From: an uncultured Caulobacterales bacterium
GTDB lineage: Bacteria > Pseudomonadota > Alphaproteobacteria > Caulobacterales > Caulobacteraceae
DNA: 64,000 nt
Assembly (NCBI GenBank): GCA_903884425.1
Contig: CAISEP010000020.1
Location: 62,001 to 126,000 of the forward strand
Reading direction: 5' to 3'
The notes below the pieces were generated by a model. It ran no database searches and was not told the DNA's origin. It saw only the letters and a list, made by a program, of their open reading frames with translations. The position numbers and the translations under genes were made by a program. Below, in pieces: positions 38,575 to 47,272 of this stretch. How positions within the stretch are numbered: position 1 is the stretch's first letter; every line of letters begins with the position of its first letter.

Positions 38575-41094
38575 TCAGGCGGCCGCCACCGGTGAGGGTG
38601 CGTAGCGCATCGCCAGTTGCAGCAGCGCCGCCGGCAGGATCGGCTTGGACAGGCCGTCATCGAAGCCGTCATCGGAGATCTGTCCGGCGCCCAGGGTCTC
38701 GAGACCGGCGGAAAAGGCGATGATCGGCGCCGACTGGTTGGGACCGGCCGCGGACCGGATCCGCCGCATGGCCTGGGTCCCGCTGATGTCCGGCATCAGC
38801 AGGTCCATCAGGATCAGGTCAAAGGGTCCGGTTCCGGCGATCTGCACCGCCTGGTCACCGCTGGACGCCTCGGTCACCTGGGTGCCGAAGGGGGTGAGGA
38901 TGGCGCGGACCAGTTCCCGGTTCTCCCGGTGGTCGTCGGCCACCAGGATGCGCATGCCTGCCAGATCGATCTCCGCCTCGGCCTCGCAGGGCGGCGCGTG
39001 ATCCACGGCCGAAGCCGCGGGAACCTCGAACCAGAACAGGGCCCCCTGGCCCACATCGCTGACCACGCCGATCTGCCCGCCCATGGCCTCCACCAGGCCG
39101 CGGCAGATGGCCAGTCCGAGCCCCGTGCCACCGACGGAGGGCCGCGAGGTCTGGTTCAGCTGGGAGAACCGGGTGAACAGCCGGGGCTGGTCCTCGGGGG
39201 CAATGCCGGGCCCCTGGTCACGGACCTCGACCCGCAGGACCGGATCGGCCTCCGACCAGCGGGCACGGATGCTCACCTCCCCGTGGCTGGAGAACTTCAC
39301 GGCATTGGCAATCAGGTTCAGCAGCACCTGCTTGATCCGGTCCTGGTCGAGCTGCACCACGGCCCCCTGGGGGCTGTCCACGTCCGTGGAGAGCACCAGG
39401 CCCTTGTCGGCAGCCGGTTCCGCGAACAGCTCCGTCACTTCCCGGACCAGATCGGGGACGGATGTCGGTTGATGTTCGATGGTGAAGTGGCCGGACTCGA
39501 TCTTCGAATAGTCGAGCACATCGTTGATGATCGACAGCAGCAGCGACCCGGCATTGACCGCCTTGGTCAGGAAGCCGGTCGCCCGCTTGGACAGGCCCCG
39601 CTCCCCCAGGGCCAGCCGGGTGAAGCCGATGACGCTGGTCAGGGGCGTTCGCAGCTCGTGGCTCATATTGGCCAGGAACTCCGCCTTGGCGCGGGCGGCG
39701 GCCTCGCTCTCGATGCGGGCGGCGGCCAGTTCGGACTCGTAGATCTTGCGCCGGGTCACGTCGCGCAGCACCTTCACCACGGCGACGGCCACCCCGTGGG
39801 AATTGGCAATGACCCCGGCCTTGGCCTCGACCCACCGGGTGTCCCCGGACGGATCGGTCAGGCGGAACTCGATCTGCTCGGCGGCATCCTCTCCCACATG
39901 CTCGGTCTGCAGGACCTCGAGAAAGGCCGCGACCCGCGCCCGGTCCTCGGGGAACACCAGGTCCTCGAACCTGCGCCCCACCAGGGCGCCGGGCGCATAG
40001 CCGAAGGAGGTGCTGGCCCGGGAGGCGAAGGTGATCGCCCCGTCCAGGTCGATGCGGGTGATCAGGTCCTCCGACGCCTCGGTCAGGCCGCGGTAGTTCT
40101 CCTCGCTCTCCGAGAGTCGGGCCCGGAGGGTGCGCCGTTGCTCCAGGGTGGTGGCGAGCGGCAGGCCCACCAGGGTGACGGCGGCGAGGAACATCTGGGC
40201 GCCGAGCATGTCCGCGTCGGACACCTTCGGATCGGTACCGAGCACCGAGCGGCGGATCGCCTCCGCGACAATGCCCGCCAGCATGATCAGCAGGCTGCCG
40301 GCGGCCGCCCCCAGGATCTCGCCCTCGAACACCACCACCAGGAAGATCGGGAACAACAGGAAGGCGTAGTCATAGTCCACGGTGAAGACCAACACGGACA
40401 CCACCGCCAGCCCGCCCAGCGCCAGCGCGGCCCGGGGCCTCAGCGGCAGGGCCGCCAGCCTTCGCCGCGCGCCCCCGGCCACCAGCAGGATGGGGACGAA
40501 GATCACCGCCCCCAGACCGTTGGCGATGACCCACTCGCCCAGCAGGGTCCAGGTCCGCGCCTTGTCCAGCCCGCCCAGGACCGCCCCCGCCAGCGCCGCC
40601 GAGACGAGGGGCGCGACCCCGCCGGCAATGACGATGAAGCGCCACAGGCCGCGGCTTTCGAAGATCTGGTCGCTGGTGCCGACGAACCGCCGGATTCCCG
40701 CCCAGGAGACGGCCACCGCGGCCATGTTGCAAAGGGACAGCACCGCGGCCACGAAGGGGGCCTCGCCCACGCACAGGCTGGCCCCCACATCGCCGATCCA
40801 GGCCGCGGCCAGCATCGGGACGAACCGGCGCGGACCGGCCCCCAGGGTCAGGGCGATGACGATGGCGTTGATCGGCCAGACCAGCACGTCGGTGTGCAGG
40901 ATCCGCGGCAGGCTGAGGGAGACCAGGCCGGCACCGAAGACCATCGATCCGACCATGGCCAGTCTGGCGACCTGGCGGACAGCGGCCACGCGCCCGGCAC
41001 CGCGCGATGGCGGTGTGGCAGGGTGCTCACGGCTGCTGTTCACGGTCACGTCCCGGGGTTCTCCGGCTCTGTCATCGAAACGACAGACGACCAT
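38575..41094 (-). CDS. MASE1-PAS hybrid histidine kinase
   Basis: An 839-residue membrane sensor from the start chosen. An N-terminal MASE1 domain of about eight helices (VWPINAIVIALTLGAGPRRFVP, AAAWIGDVGASL) is followed by a PAS domain (YRGLTEASEDLITRIDLDG), HisKA (NMSHELRTPLTSVIGF), HATPase (NLIANAVKF, DQGPGIAP, GGTGLGLAI) and a receiver domain (LMDLLMPDISG). MASE1 senses an unknown ligand in the membrane. Starts at 41094 (ATG) and 41049 (GTG) are both possible; I list the ATG. It begins 74 bp after the lactonase stop, so it may be in the dgoA-lactonase transcript. Confidence 0.87.
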   Translation of the reverse strand: MVVCRFDDRAGEPRDVTVNSSREHPATPPSRGAGRVAAVRQVARLAMVGSMVFGAGLVSLSLPRILHTDVLVWPINAIVIALTLGAGPRRFVPMLAAAWIGDVGASLCVGEAPFVAAVLSLCNMAAVAVSWAGIRRFVGTSDQIFESRGLWRFIVIAGGVAPLVSAALAGAVLGGLDKARTWTLLGEWVIANGLGAVIFVPILLVAGGARRRLAALPLRPRAALALGGLAVVSVLVFTVDYDYAFLLFPIFLVVVFEGEILGAAAGSLLIMLAGIVAEAIRRSVLGTDPKVSDADMLGAQMFLAAVTLVGLPLATTLEQRRTLRARLSESEENYRGLTEASEDLITRIDLDGAITFASRASTSFGYAPGALVGRRFEDLVFPEDRARVAAFLEVLQTEHVGEDAAEQIEFRLTDPSGDTRWVEAKAGVIANSHGVAVAVVKVLRDVTRRKIYESELAAARIESEAAARAKAEFLANMSHELRTPLTSVIGFTRLALGERGLSKRATGFLTKAVNAGSLLLSIINDVLDYSKIESGHFTIEHQPTSVPDLVREVTELFAEPAADKGLVLSTDVDSPQGAVVQLDQDRIKQVLLNLIANAVKFSSHGEVSIRARWSEADPVLRVEVRDQGPGIAPEDQPRLFTRFSQLNQTSRPSVGGTGLGLAICRGLVEAMGGQIGVVSDVGQGALFWFEVPAASAVDHAPPCEAEAEIDLAGMRILVADDHRENRELVRAILTPFGTQVTEASSGDQAVQIAGTGPFDLILMDLLMPDISGTQAMRRIRSAAGPNQSAPIIAFSAGLETLGAGQISDDGFDDGLSKPILPAALLQLAMRYAPSPVAAA

Positions 41095-41167
41095 AGCCGA
41101 AAATCGCGTCCTTGCCCCCCGGGATCGCACAGGCTGGACGCCCGCCTTGGGCTGCCTGCGCGCCGGA

Positions 41168-42058
41168 TCATGGGGCGGCGAAGACGGCCTCCCGCACGCC
41201 GGGGACCGCGACCCGATAGAGGAAGGTGTGCCCGGCCTCCGGCTGGCGGGCCCGGTCCTGCGCCGACAGGCCGTCCCAGGCACTGGTCACGCAGAGGATG
41301 TCGAGCCCCTCGCCCCCGAAGGCGGCGCAGGTGGGCTGGGACACCGGCAGGACGATCTCGTCGCGGATGACGCCCTGGGGGTCATAGCGCACCACCCGTC
41401 CACCGCCCCACTGGGCGCTCCACATGTGGTCCTGGCTGTCGATGATGGCCCCGTCGGGGAAGGCCTCGCCGGAGGTCTCGGCAAAGGGCACGGCGGGGCC
41501 CAGGTCACCGGTAGCGGGATCGCAGTCATGGCGGCGGATGGTCTGCCGCGGACTGTCGGCGAAGTGGAACCGCGTGCCGTCGACGGACCAGCAGATGCCG
41601 TTGGAGATGCCGATGCCGGTCAGCACCTGCGACAGGCGAAGGTCCCGGTCGAGGCGATAGAGGGCCGCGCTGCCGAAGGGGGCCGTCCCGGTGTCCTCGC
41701 ACATGGACCCGACCCAGAACCGGCCCTGCCGGTCCACCCGTCCGTCGTTCAGCCGCAGACCCCGGCCCGGGGCCAGTTCCGGCGGCTGGTGCAGCCATTC
41801 CACCGCACCCGTCGCCGGGGTGAACCAGGCCAGCCCGGTGTCGAAGGCGGCCAGGATGTGTCCGGGACGCTCGAGGAAGGCAAAGGCGCACAGGCGATGG
41901 GGCGTCTCGACCCAGCTTGTCTGCCCCCGGGCCAGCTCGTGGCGATAGAGGCGCTTGCCGAGGATGTCGGTCCACCAGAAGGCCCCGTCCGCCGGGTTCC
42001 AGAGCACCCCCTCCCCCAGTTGGTTGGCGACGGGCAGGACCGCGATCAGCTCCGCCAT
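41168..42058 (-). CDS. SMP-30/regucalcin-type sugar lactonase
   Basis: A 296-residue lactonase. Motifs: LGEGVLWNPADGAFWWTDILGKRLY, RLNDGRVDRQGRFWVGSM (metal ligands), GISNGICWSVDG and FPDGAIIDSQDHMWSAQWGGGRVVRYDPQG. The set resembles the sugar-lactonase branch (arabino-, galactono- or gluconolactonase) rather than the divergent enzyme at 15.6 kb. It starts 2 bp after the dgoA stop, so it probably hydrolyses galactonolactone made by the sugar dehydrogenase at 42.8 kb (inference from context). Confidence 0.88.
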   Translation of the reverse strand: MAELIAVLPVANQLGEGVLWNPADGAFWWTDILGKRLYRHELARGQTSWVETPHRLCAFAFLERPGHILAAFDTGLAWFTPATGAVEWLHQPPELAPGRGLRLNDGRVDRQGRFWVGSMCEDTGTAPFGSAALYRLDRDLRLSQVLTGIGISNGICWSVDGTRFHFADSPRQTIRRHDCDPATGDLGPAVPFAETSGEAFPDGAIIDSQDHMWSAQWGGGRVVRYDPQGVIRDEIVLPVSQPTCAAFGGEGLDILCVTSAWDGLSAQDRARQPEAGHTFLYRVAVPGVREAVFAAP

Positions 42059-42060
42059 GG

Positions 42061-42690
42061 TCAGGCCCCCGTCCGCCAGGCGGCGACGATGGCGCGGGCC
42101 CGCTCGCCCACTTCCGCTGCCGTGGCACCGGGGCGGTAGAGCTCTCCGCCGATGCCGAAGCCCTTGGCCCCGGCGGCGCGCCAGATTTCCATCTCTCCGG
42201 GTCCGACGCCGCCCACCGCCATCATCCGCACCTCCGGCGGGATCACGGCACTCAGGGCCTTCAGATGCCCCGGCCCGTAGGTGGCGGCGGGGAACAGCTT
42301 CAACAGGCGCGCGCCGGCGGCGATGGCGCGAAAGGCCTCGCTGGCCGTGGCGAAGCCGGGCAGCACCACCAGGCCCAGACTCACCGCTCGGGCGATGACG
42401 GCCTCGTCGGTATTGGGAGTGACGATCAGGCGACCGCCCGCCGCATGGACGCTGTCCACCGCCGCGGAGGTCAGCACCGTGCCCGCCCCCACCAGGGCGC
42501 GCCCCTCGAAGGCCCGGGCGAGGCGGGCGATGCTCTCCAGCGGGTCGGGGGAGTTCAGGGGCACCTCGATCAGGCGGAATCCGGCGGCGAAGGCGGCCTC
42601 GGACACGGCCACCACCTCGTCCGGCCGCACACCCCGCAGGATCGCCACCAGGGGCAGGTCGGCCAGCACCGTCTCCAGATCAAGGCTCAT
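42061..42690 (-). CDS. dgoA: 2-dehydro-3-deoxy-6-phosphogalactonate aldolase
   Basis: A KDPGal aldolase of 209 residues that splits KDPGal into pyruvate and glyceraldehyde-3-phosphate. The Schiff-base Lys is in ARLLKLFPAA. The VPLNSPDP segment is the DgoA signature that separates it from KDPG aldolase (EVTLRT). GAGTV and PNTDEAVI complete the barrel. The ATG at 42690 gives MSLDLETV; upstream in-frame residues are unlike protein. It is divergent from the sugar dehydrogenase gene, and is followed by a lactonase. The pathway is De Ley-Doudoroff galactose catabolism. Confidence 0.9.
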   Translation of the reverse strand: MSLDLETVLADLPLVAILRGVRPDEVVAVSEAAFAAGFRLIEVPLNSPDPLESIARLARAFEGRALVGAGTVLTSAAVDSVHAAGGRLIVTPNTDEAVIARAVSLGLVVLPGFATASEAFRAIAAGARLLKLFPAATYGPGHLKALSAVIPPEVRMMAVGGVGPGEMEIWRAAGAKGFGIGGELYRPGATAAEVGERARAIVAAWRTGA

Positions 42691-42757
42691 CAATCCACGT
42701 CTCCCCCGGGGGTCCGGCCGACCAAACCCTCTGCGGGTCGTAGCATAATCCGCGCAA

Positions 42758-42772
42758 TCCGGTAAAACCGGA
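42758..42772. promoter_or_regulatory. Palindrome TCCGGT-AAA-ACCGGA, candidate operator between dgoA and the sugar dehydrogenase
   Basis: A perfect 6+3+6 inverted repeat in the 133-bp divergent promoter region, 67 bp from the dgoA start and 51 bp from the dehydrogenase start. It could be the site of a LacI- or GntR-type sugar regulator. No regulator gene of these families is in the window. Confidence 0.45.
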
Positions 42773-42823
42773 CGCGTCCGCCCCTGACATCGGTGTTCCT
42801 TCCGGGGCGACCGGAGAGGTCCC

Positions 42824-43642
42824 ATGCCCGACACCCCTCAGTCCCACGCCGCCCCCGAAGGCCTCAGCGCCCGCGCCTATGTGCGCTATCCCGATCTGGA
42901 CGGCCGACACGTGTTCATCACCGGCGGCGGGTCGGGCATCGGGGCCTATTTCGTCCATGCCTTCGCCACCCAGGGGGCGAAGGTCAGCTTCGTCTCCCTG
43001 CACACGGAGGCCGGCGAGGCCCTGTGCGAGGCCGTGGCCGCCACCGGGGCCCCGCGCCCGCACTTCACCGCCTGCGACATCCGCGATGCGGCCGCCCTGC
43101 AGGGGGTGATCGCCACCCGGGCCTCGGCCGAGGGGGCAGTGGACGTGCTGATCAACAATGCCGCCCGGGACCAGCGGCACACGGTGGAGAGCCTCGACAT
43201 CGCCGGGTGGGACGACATGATGGCCACCAACCTGCGGCCGCAGTTCTTCTCCATCCAGTCCGTGGTGGGGGCGATGAAGGCCCGGGGCGAGGGGGCGATC
43301 CTGAATGTGGGCTCCAACTCCGCCTATCTGGGCCTGGCGGGCTATCCGGCCTATGTGGCGGCCAAGGGGGCGATCACCGGCCTGACCCGGGCGCTGGCCC
43401 GGGAGCTCGGCCCCCACGGCATCCGGGTCAATGCCCTGGTCCCCGGCTGGGTGATGACCGCCAAGCAGAAGGCCCTGTGGGTCACGCCCGAAGGCCTGGC
43501 CGAGTGCCTGGAGCAGCAGGCCCTGAAGCGCACCATCGACGGGGAGGACGTGGCCGAGGCGGCCCTGTTCCTCGCCTCCCGCGCCGCCTCCATGATCACC
43601 GGCCAGGCCCTGCTGGTGGATGGCGGACGCGCCATGCCCTAG
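42824..43642 (+). CDS. SDR family sugar 1-dehydrogenase (galactose type by context)
   Basis: A classical SDR of 272 residues. NAD motif TGGGSGIG is near residue 32; NNAARD follows; the catalytic Ser lies in VGSNSAY and the Tyr-Lys pair in YVAAK. The sequence resembles the D-xylose/D-galactose/L-arabinose 1-dehydrogenase branch of alphaproteobacteria. Its divergent neighbour encodes KDPGal aldolase, so D-galactose to galactonolactone is the likely reaction, but D-xylose or L-arabinose cannot be excluded from sequence. It ends 2 bp before the converging symporter gene. Confidence 0.85.
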   Translation: MPDTPQSHAAPEGLSARAYVRYPDLDGRHVFITGGGSGIGAYFVHAFATQGAKVSFVSLHTEAGEALCEAVAATGAPRPHFTACDIRDAAALQGVIATRASAEGAVDVLINNAARDQRHTVESLDIAGWDDMMATNLRPQFFSIQSVVGAMKARGEGAILNVGSNSAYLGLAGYPAYVAAKGAITGLTRALARELGPHGIRVNALVPGWVMTAKQKALWVTPEGLAECLEQQALKRTIDGEDVAEAALFLASRAASMITGQALLVDGGRAMP

Positions 43643-43644
43643 GC

Positions 43645-45087
43645 TTAAGCGGGCGTCTTTGCCCAGGGCCCGAAGGCCAGGGTGGCCCGGCGGCCGAACA
43701 CGAACCGGTTCACCAGCAGGGCAAAGCCCACCGTGGTCCACAGTGTGATGGCCATCATGTGGATGTAGTGCAGGGGCGTCCACAGGAACGAGAACACGGC
43801 ATAGAGCGCCACCCCGAACACCAGCCCGGCAATGGCTGCCCGCGCGTCCACGTCGTGGAACAACAGGCCGACGATGAACACCGACAGCACCGGCATGCTG
43901 GTCAGACCGTTCAGCTTCTGCACCAGGTTGATGATGCTGTCGGCCCCGTCATAGACCGGCACCAGGGCCACGGCGGCGACCACGAACAGGACCGTGGCGA
44001 TCAGGCTCAGGCGCTGCACGTCCGGCTTGGGGTTCACGTACTTCTCATGCAGGTCGCAGACATAGAGGGCGGCGGACGAGTTCAGCACGCTGGCGAAATG
44101 GGCGAGCACGGCGGATGCAATCGCGGCGGCGAAGATGCCGGACATCCAGGGCGGCAGCACCGTCCAGACGATCTTGCCATAGGCCGCGTCCCCCAGGTGG
44201 CCGAACAGCTTCCAGGACACAACGCCGGGGATCACAACCATGGGCGGGATGATCAGCAGCCGCACGACGGTGGCGAGCGCCACCCCCTTCTGGGCTTCCT
44301 TCAGGTTGGGCGCGGCCATGGCCCGCTGGGTGATGGTCTGGTTGGTGGACCAGTAGAACATCTGGATGAAGACCATGCCGGTGAACAGGGTCGGCCAGGG
44401 GATGGGGGACTTGGCGTCGCCGATCAGGGTCAGCCGCTCCGGCGGGATGCCGGACAGGTCGAAGCCCACGGCCTTGAGGGACAGGAACACCACCAGCATG
44501 CACATGCCCAGCAGCAGGATGCCGCTGAAGGTGTCCGTCACCGCCACCGCCCGCAGGCCGCCGAACACCGCATAGAGGGAGCCGCCAATGCCGAAGGCCG
44601 CGGCCAGCACCAGGGTCGGCACGCTGAGCCCGAACATGGATTTCATCATCAGCGCGCCGGTATAGAGGGTGATCGGCTGATAGATGACCACATTGCCCAG
44701 GAGGAAGATGAAGGCGATGGTCGCCCGCACGTTCACGTTCTTGTATTTCTTCTCCAGCAACTCCGTCACCGTGGTGCAGTTGTTGCGGTAGTAGATCGGC
44801 AGGAACACCCAGGTCAGGATGCTGAGGCCCACCACGGCGCAGAGTTCCCAGAGCGCCAGCAGCACCATCTGGTTGCCGTTCATCCCGACGAGCTGGTCGG
44901 TGCTGAGGTTGGTGATGGTGATCGACCCCGCCACGAAGATCCAGGACAGGCCGCCACCGGCCAGGAAGAACTCCCGGTTGCTGTCGGTGGCGGCCCGCCC
45001 CTCGCCGCGGCATTTCAGATAGGTCAGCACGCCGATCAGGGCGGTCAGCCCCGCCGCGATCCAGGCCTGGACAAGCTGCAGATGCAT
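43645..45087 (-). CDS. Sodium/solute symporter family sugar transporter (SSS/SLC5)
   Basis: A membrane transporter of 480 residues with about 13-14 helices. SSS family hallmarks are the NREFFLAGGGLSWIFVAGSITITNLSTDQLVGMNGNQ stretch near the start, the FGGLRAVAVTDTFSG motif, and FYWSTNQTITQRAMAA. These match the Na+/sugar (galactose/glucose) branch. Its start is 18 bp after the beta-galactosidase stop, so the two form an operon: the symporter likely imports galactosides or galactose across the inner membrane. Confidence 0.9.
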   Translation of the reverse strand: MHLQLVQAWIAAGLTALIGVLTYLKCRGEGRAATDSNREFFLAGGGLSWIFVAGSITITNLSTDQLVGMNGNQMVLLALWELCAVVGLSILTWVFLPIYYRNNCTTVTELLEKKYKNVNVRATIAFIFLLGNVVIYQPITLYTGALMMKSMFGLSVPTLVLAAAFGIGGSLYAVFGGLRAVAVTDTFSGILLLGMCMLVVFLSLKAVGFDLSGIPPERLTLIGDAKSPIPWPTLFTGMVFIQMFYWSTNQTITQRAMAAPNLKEAQKGVALATVVRLLIIPPMVVIPGVVSWKLFGHLGDAAYGKIVWTVLPPWMSGIFAAAIASAVLAHFASVLNSSAALYVCDLHEKYVNPKPDVQRLSLIATVLFVVAAVALVPVYDGADSIINLVQKLNGLTSMPVLSVFIVGLLFHDVDARAAIAGLVFGVALYAVFSFLWTPLHYIHMMAITLWTTVGFALLVNRFVFGRRATLAFGPWAKTPA

Positions 45088-45105
45088 GGGGGCTCCCGCC
45101 TTCAG

Positions 45106-47091
45106 TCAGGGTTTCTGGCAGTCAGGGTTGCTTGGCAGACGCCAGACGCACACGTCCCGCGGCCTCACCACCGGACCGCCAAGAACCAATTCGGCCCCCT
45201 CCGGCACCGGGGCGGCCTGCGCCGTGTCCGCATAGTTCAGGGCAAAGACCAGATCCCCCCGCCGGCACAGGCGAAGGCTCTCCGGCAACCGCATGGGGGC
45301 GAGGCCCGCCGCCTTGGCCAGGTCCTCGAACAGGTCGGAGAGGAAGGCCTCGTCGGTGAGGGTGGCGAGGTAGTGCACCGCCCCCTTGCGCACCAGGGCG
45401 GGGGTGTCGTCCTCGTAGCGGGCCAGGATTTCGGCGCCGTCCGACACGGCCAGCTCCTCCCGCCAGGTGCCGCTGGCATAGGTGCGGCCGTTCCAGCGAA
45501 TCTCACCCTCGCAGCCGGGACGCAGGGTCTCCACCGACAGGACGTGGATCGGCAGGGCGGACCGCAGGGGGCCGGGGGGTAGGCCCTCAGGCAGGGTCAC
45601 GTCCGCCGTCTTGGCACCTGAGCGCGGGCCGAACAGCACGATCGCCCCGTTGGCCGACAGCCGTTCCGCGAGACCCTCCGCGGGCATGGCCACCGACGGG
45701 GCTAGGATCAGGGCGTGGTCGGCCGGGTCCCCGTCCGGGGCGATGAAGTCCACGTCCAGCCCCAGTCCGCGCAGGGCCCGGTACCAGGCCAGCAGGATCT
45801 CCGTGGCGTCATAGCTGCGCCCCTGCCGCTCGATCTCCCCCAGCCACTGGGCCTCCACATCCACCACCAGGGCGACCCGCGCCCGCCCCCGCGGCACCGC
45901 GTCCAGGTCCAGCGCCGCCAGGTCGCGGACCACGGCCTCCACCTCCGGCCAGGCGGCGGCCTCGCGGCTGTCCGGACGCAGCAGGCCCGCATGCATCTGC
46001 TCCTGGGCGAAGGGGGCCTGGCGCCAGCGGAAATAGCTGACCACCGCCGCCCCGTGGGCAAAGGCCTCCAGGGTCCACAGGCGCACCATGCCGGGGGCCG
46101 GACGGGGGTTGTGGGCCGCCCAGTTCACCGGGCCGGGCTGCTGCTCCATGATCCAGAAGGCCCCGGGGGCCAGGCCGCGGGTCTGGTCGAAGAAGAAGGC
46201 CGCGAAATCCGGATGACCGGTGCGCATCCAGGGCCGGAACGCCTCCGCCGGGGCCCTGGCCATGCGCAGGTCCGTGCGGCCCAGGGGATAGTTGTCATAG
46301 CTCGCGAAGTCGAGACCGGTGGCCAGGGCGTGATTGTCCACGCCGGTCTCGTTCATCGGGATGAAGTTGTGGGTGATGAACCGGCCCGGCGACCTTGGCC
46401 GCAGGATGTCCAGCTGGGCCCGGTGGAAGCGCACCACCTGGTCGGACGAGAACCGTCGCCAGGCCATGCGGTGGGCGGGGCTCGTCTCCGTCACCGCCCC
46501 CACCGGCAGCTCGATCTCGTCGAAGCTGCGGTATTCCATGGACCAGAACACATTGCCCCAGGCGGCGTTCAGGGTCGCCACGTCGCCGTAGCGGGCCTTC
46601 AACCAGACCCGGAAGGCGTCCCGCGCCACCGGCGAGGCGGACAGGGTGGTGTCATGGCAGCACAGCTCGTTGTCCGTCTGCCAGCCCACCACGCCGGGAT
46701 GCTGGCCGTAGCGCTCGGCCAGGGCGGTGACGATGCCGCGGCAGGCCTCCAGATAGGCCTCGCTGGAGAAGTCGTAGTGCCGGCGGGAGCCGAACCCCCG
46801 GGTCCGCCCCGTCTGCGGGTCCACGGCCAGCATGTCCGGATGCCGGTCCACCAGCCATTTGGGCGGGGTGGCCGTCGGCGTGCCGATCACCACTTTCAGC
46901 CCCGCGTCGGTCAGGATGTCGAGGGCGTCGTCGAACCAGCCGAAGTCGTAGTGTCCGGGCGCCGGCTCGAAGCGGGACCAGGCGAACTCCCCCACCCGCA
47001 CATAGGTGAGGCCGAGCGCCTTCATCCGGCGGGCGTCCTCGGGCCACATCTCGCGCGGCCAGTGTTCGGGATAGTAGCAGACCCCCAGCAC
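45106..47091 (-). CDS. Beta-galactosidase (GH42)
   Basis: A 661-residue GH42 enzyme with no signal peptide, so cytoplasmic, hydrolysing beta-galactosides. The barrel starts VLGVCYYPEHWP. The acid/base Glu is in WQTDNELCCHD, and the nucleophile Glu is in FWIMEQQPGPVNW. A trimerisation domain (about 390-590) and a C-terminal beta domain follow. I chose the GTG at 47091, preceded by GGGGGAA; a longer frame exists to 47190 but its residues are unlike the family. It is first in the operon with the symporter and divergent from the SDR gene; a GntR-like palindrome lies in the shared promoter. Confidence 0.9.
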   Translation of the reverse strand: MLGVCYYPEHWPREMWPEDARRMKALGLTYVRVGEFAWSRFEPAPGHYDFGWFDDALDILTDAGLKVVIGTPTATPPKWLVDRHPDMLAVDPQTGRTRGFGSRRHYDFSSEAYLEACRGIVTALAERYGQHPGVVGWQTDNELCCHDTTLSASPVARDAFRVWLKARYGDVATLNAAWGNVFWSMEYRSFDEIELPVGAVTETSPAHRMAWRRFSSDQVVRFHRAQLDILRPRSPGRFITHNFIPMNETGVDNHALATGLDFASYDNYPLGRTDLRMARAPAEAFRPWMRTGHPDFAAFFFDQTRGLAPGAFWIMEQQPGPVNWAAHNPRPAPGMVRLWTLEAFAHGAAVVSYFRWRQAPFAQEQMHAGLLRPDSREAAAWPEVEAVVRDLAALDLDAVPRGRARVALVVDVEAQWLGEIERQGRSYDATEILLAWYRALRGLGLDVDFIAPDGDPADHALILAPSVAMPAEGLAERLSANGAIVLFGPRSGAKTADVTLPEGLPPGPLRSALPIHVLSVETLRPGCEGEIRWNGRTYASGTWREELAVSDGAEILARYEDDTPALVRKGAVHYLATLTDEAFLSDLFEDLAKAAGLAPMRLPESLRLCRRGDLVFALNYADTAQAAPVPEGAELVLGGPVVRPRDVCVWRLPSNPDCQKP

Positions 47092-47155
47092 CCTCGTGTT
47101 CCCCCGCGCGCGCGCCGTGGCCGGTCGACCCTGCCAGCCTCTTGTATCCTCTGAC

Positions 47156-47166
47156 TTATCGGATAA
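47156..47166. promoter_or_regulatory. Palindrome TTATC-G-GATAA, candidate GntR-type operator
   Basis: An 11-bp palindrome in the 181-bp divergent region, 65 bp before the beta-galactosidase start and 107 bp before the SDR start. FadR/GntR-type regulators of sugar-acid genes bind similar short palindromes. A partial copy (TTGTATCC) lies 15 bp to its left. Confidence 0.45.
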
Positions 47167-47272
47167 TCGGCCGGGGTCAACGCGGGGCACCGGGCCGCAG
47201 CACCTTCTCCCCGGCCCCGGGACCGCCTATGTCTGGCCCTTGTTCACAGAACCACCCCCGGGAGGAAAGTTC

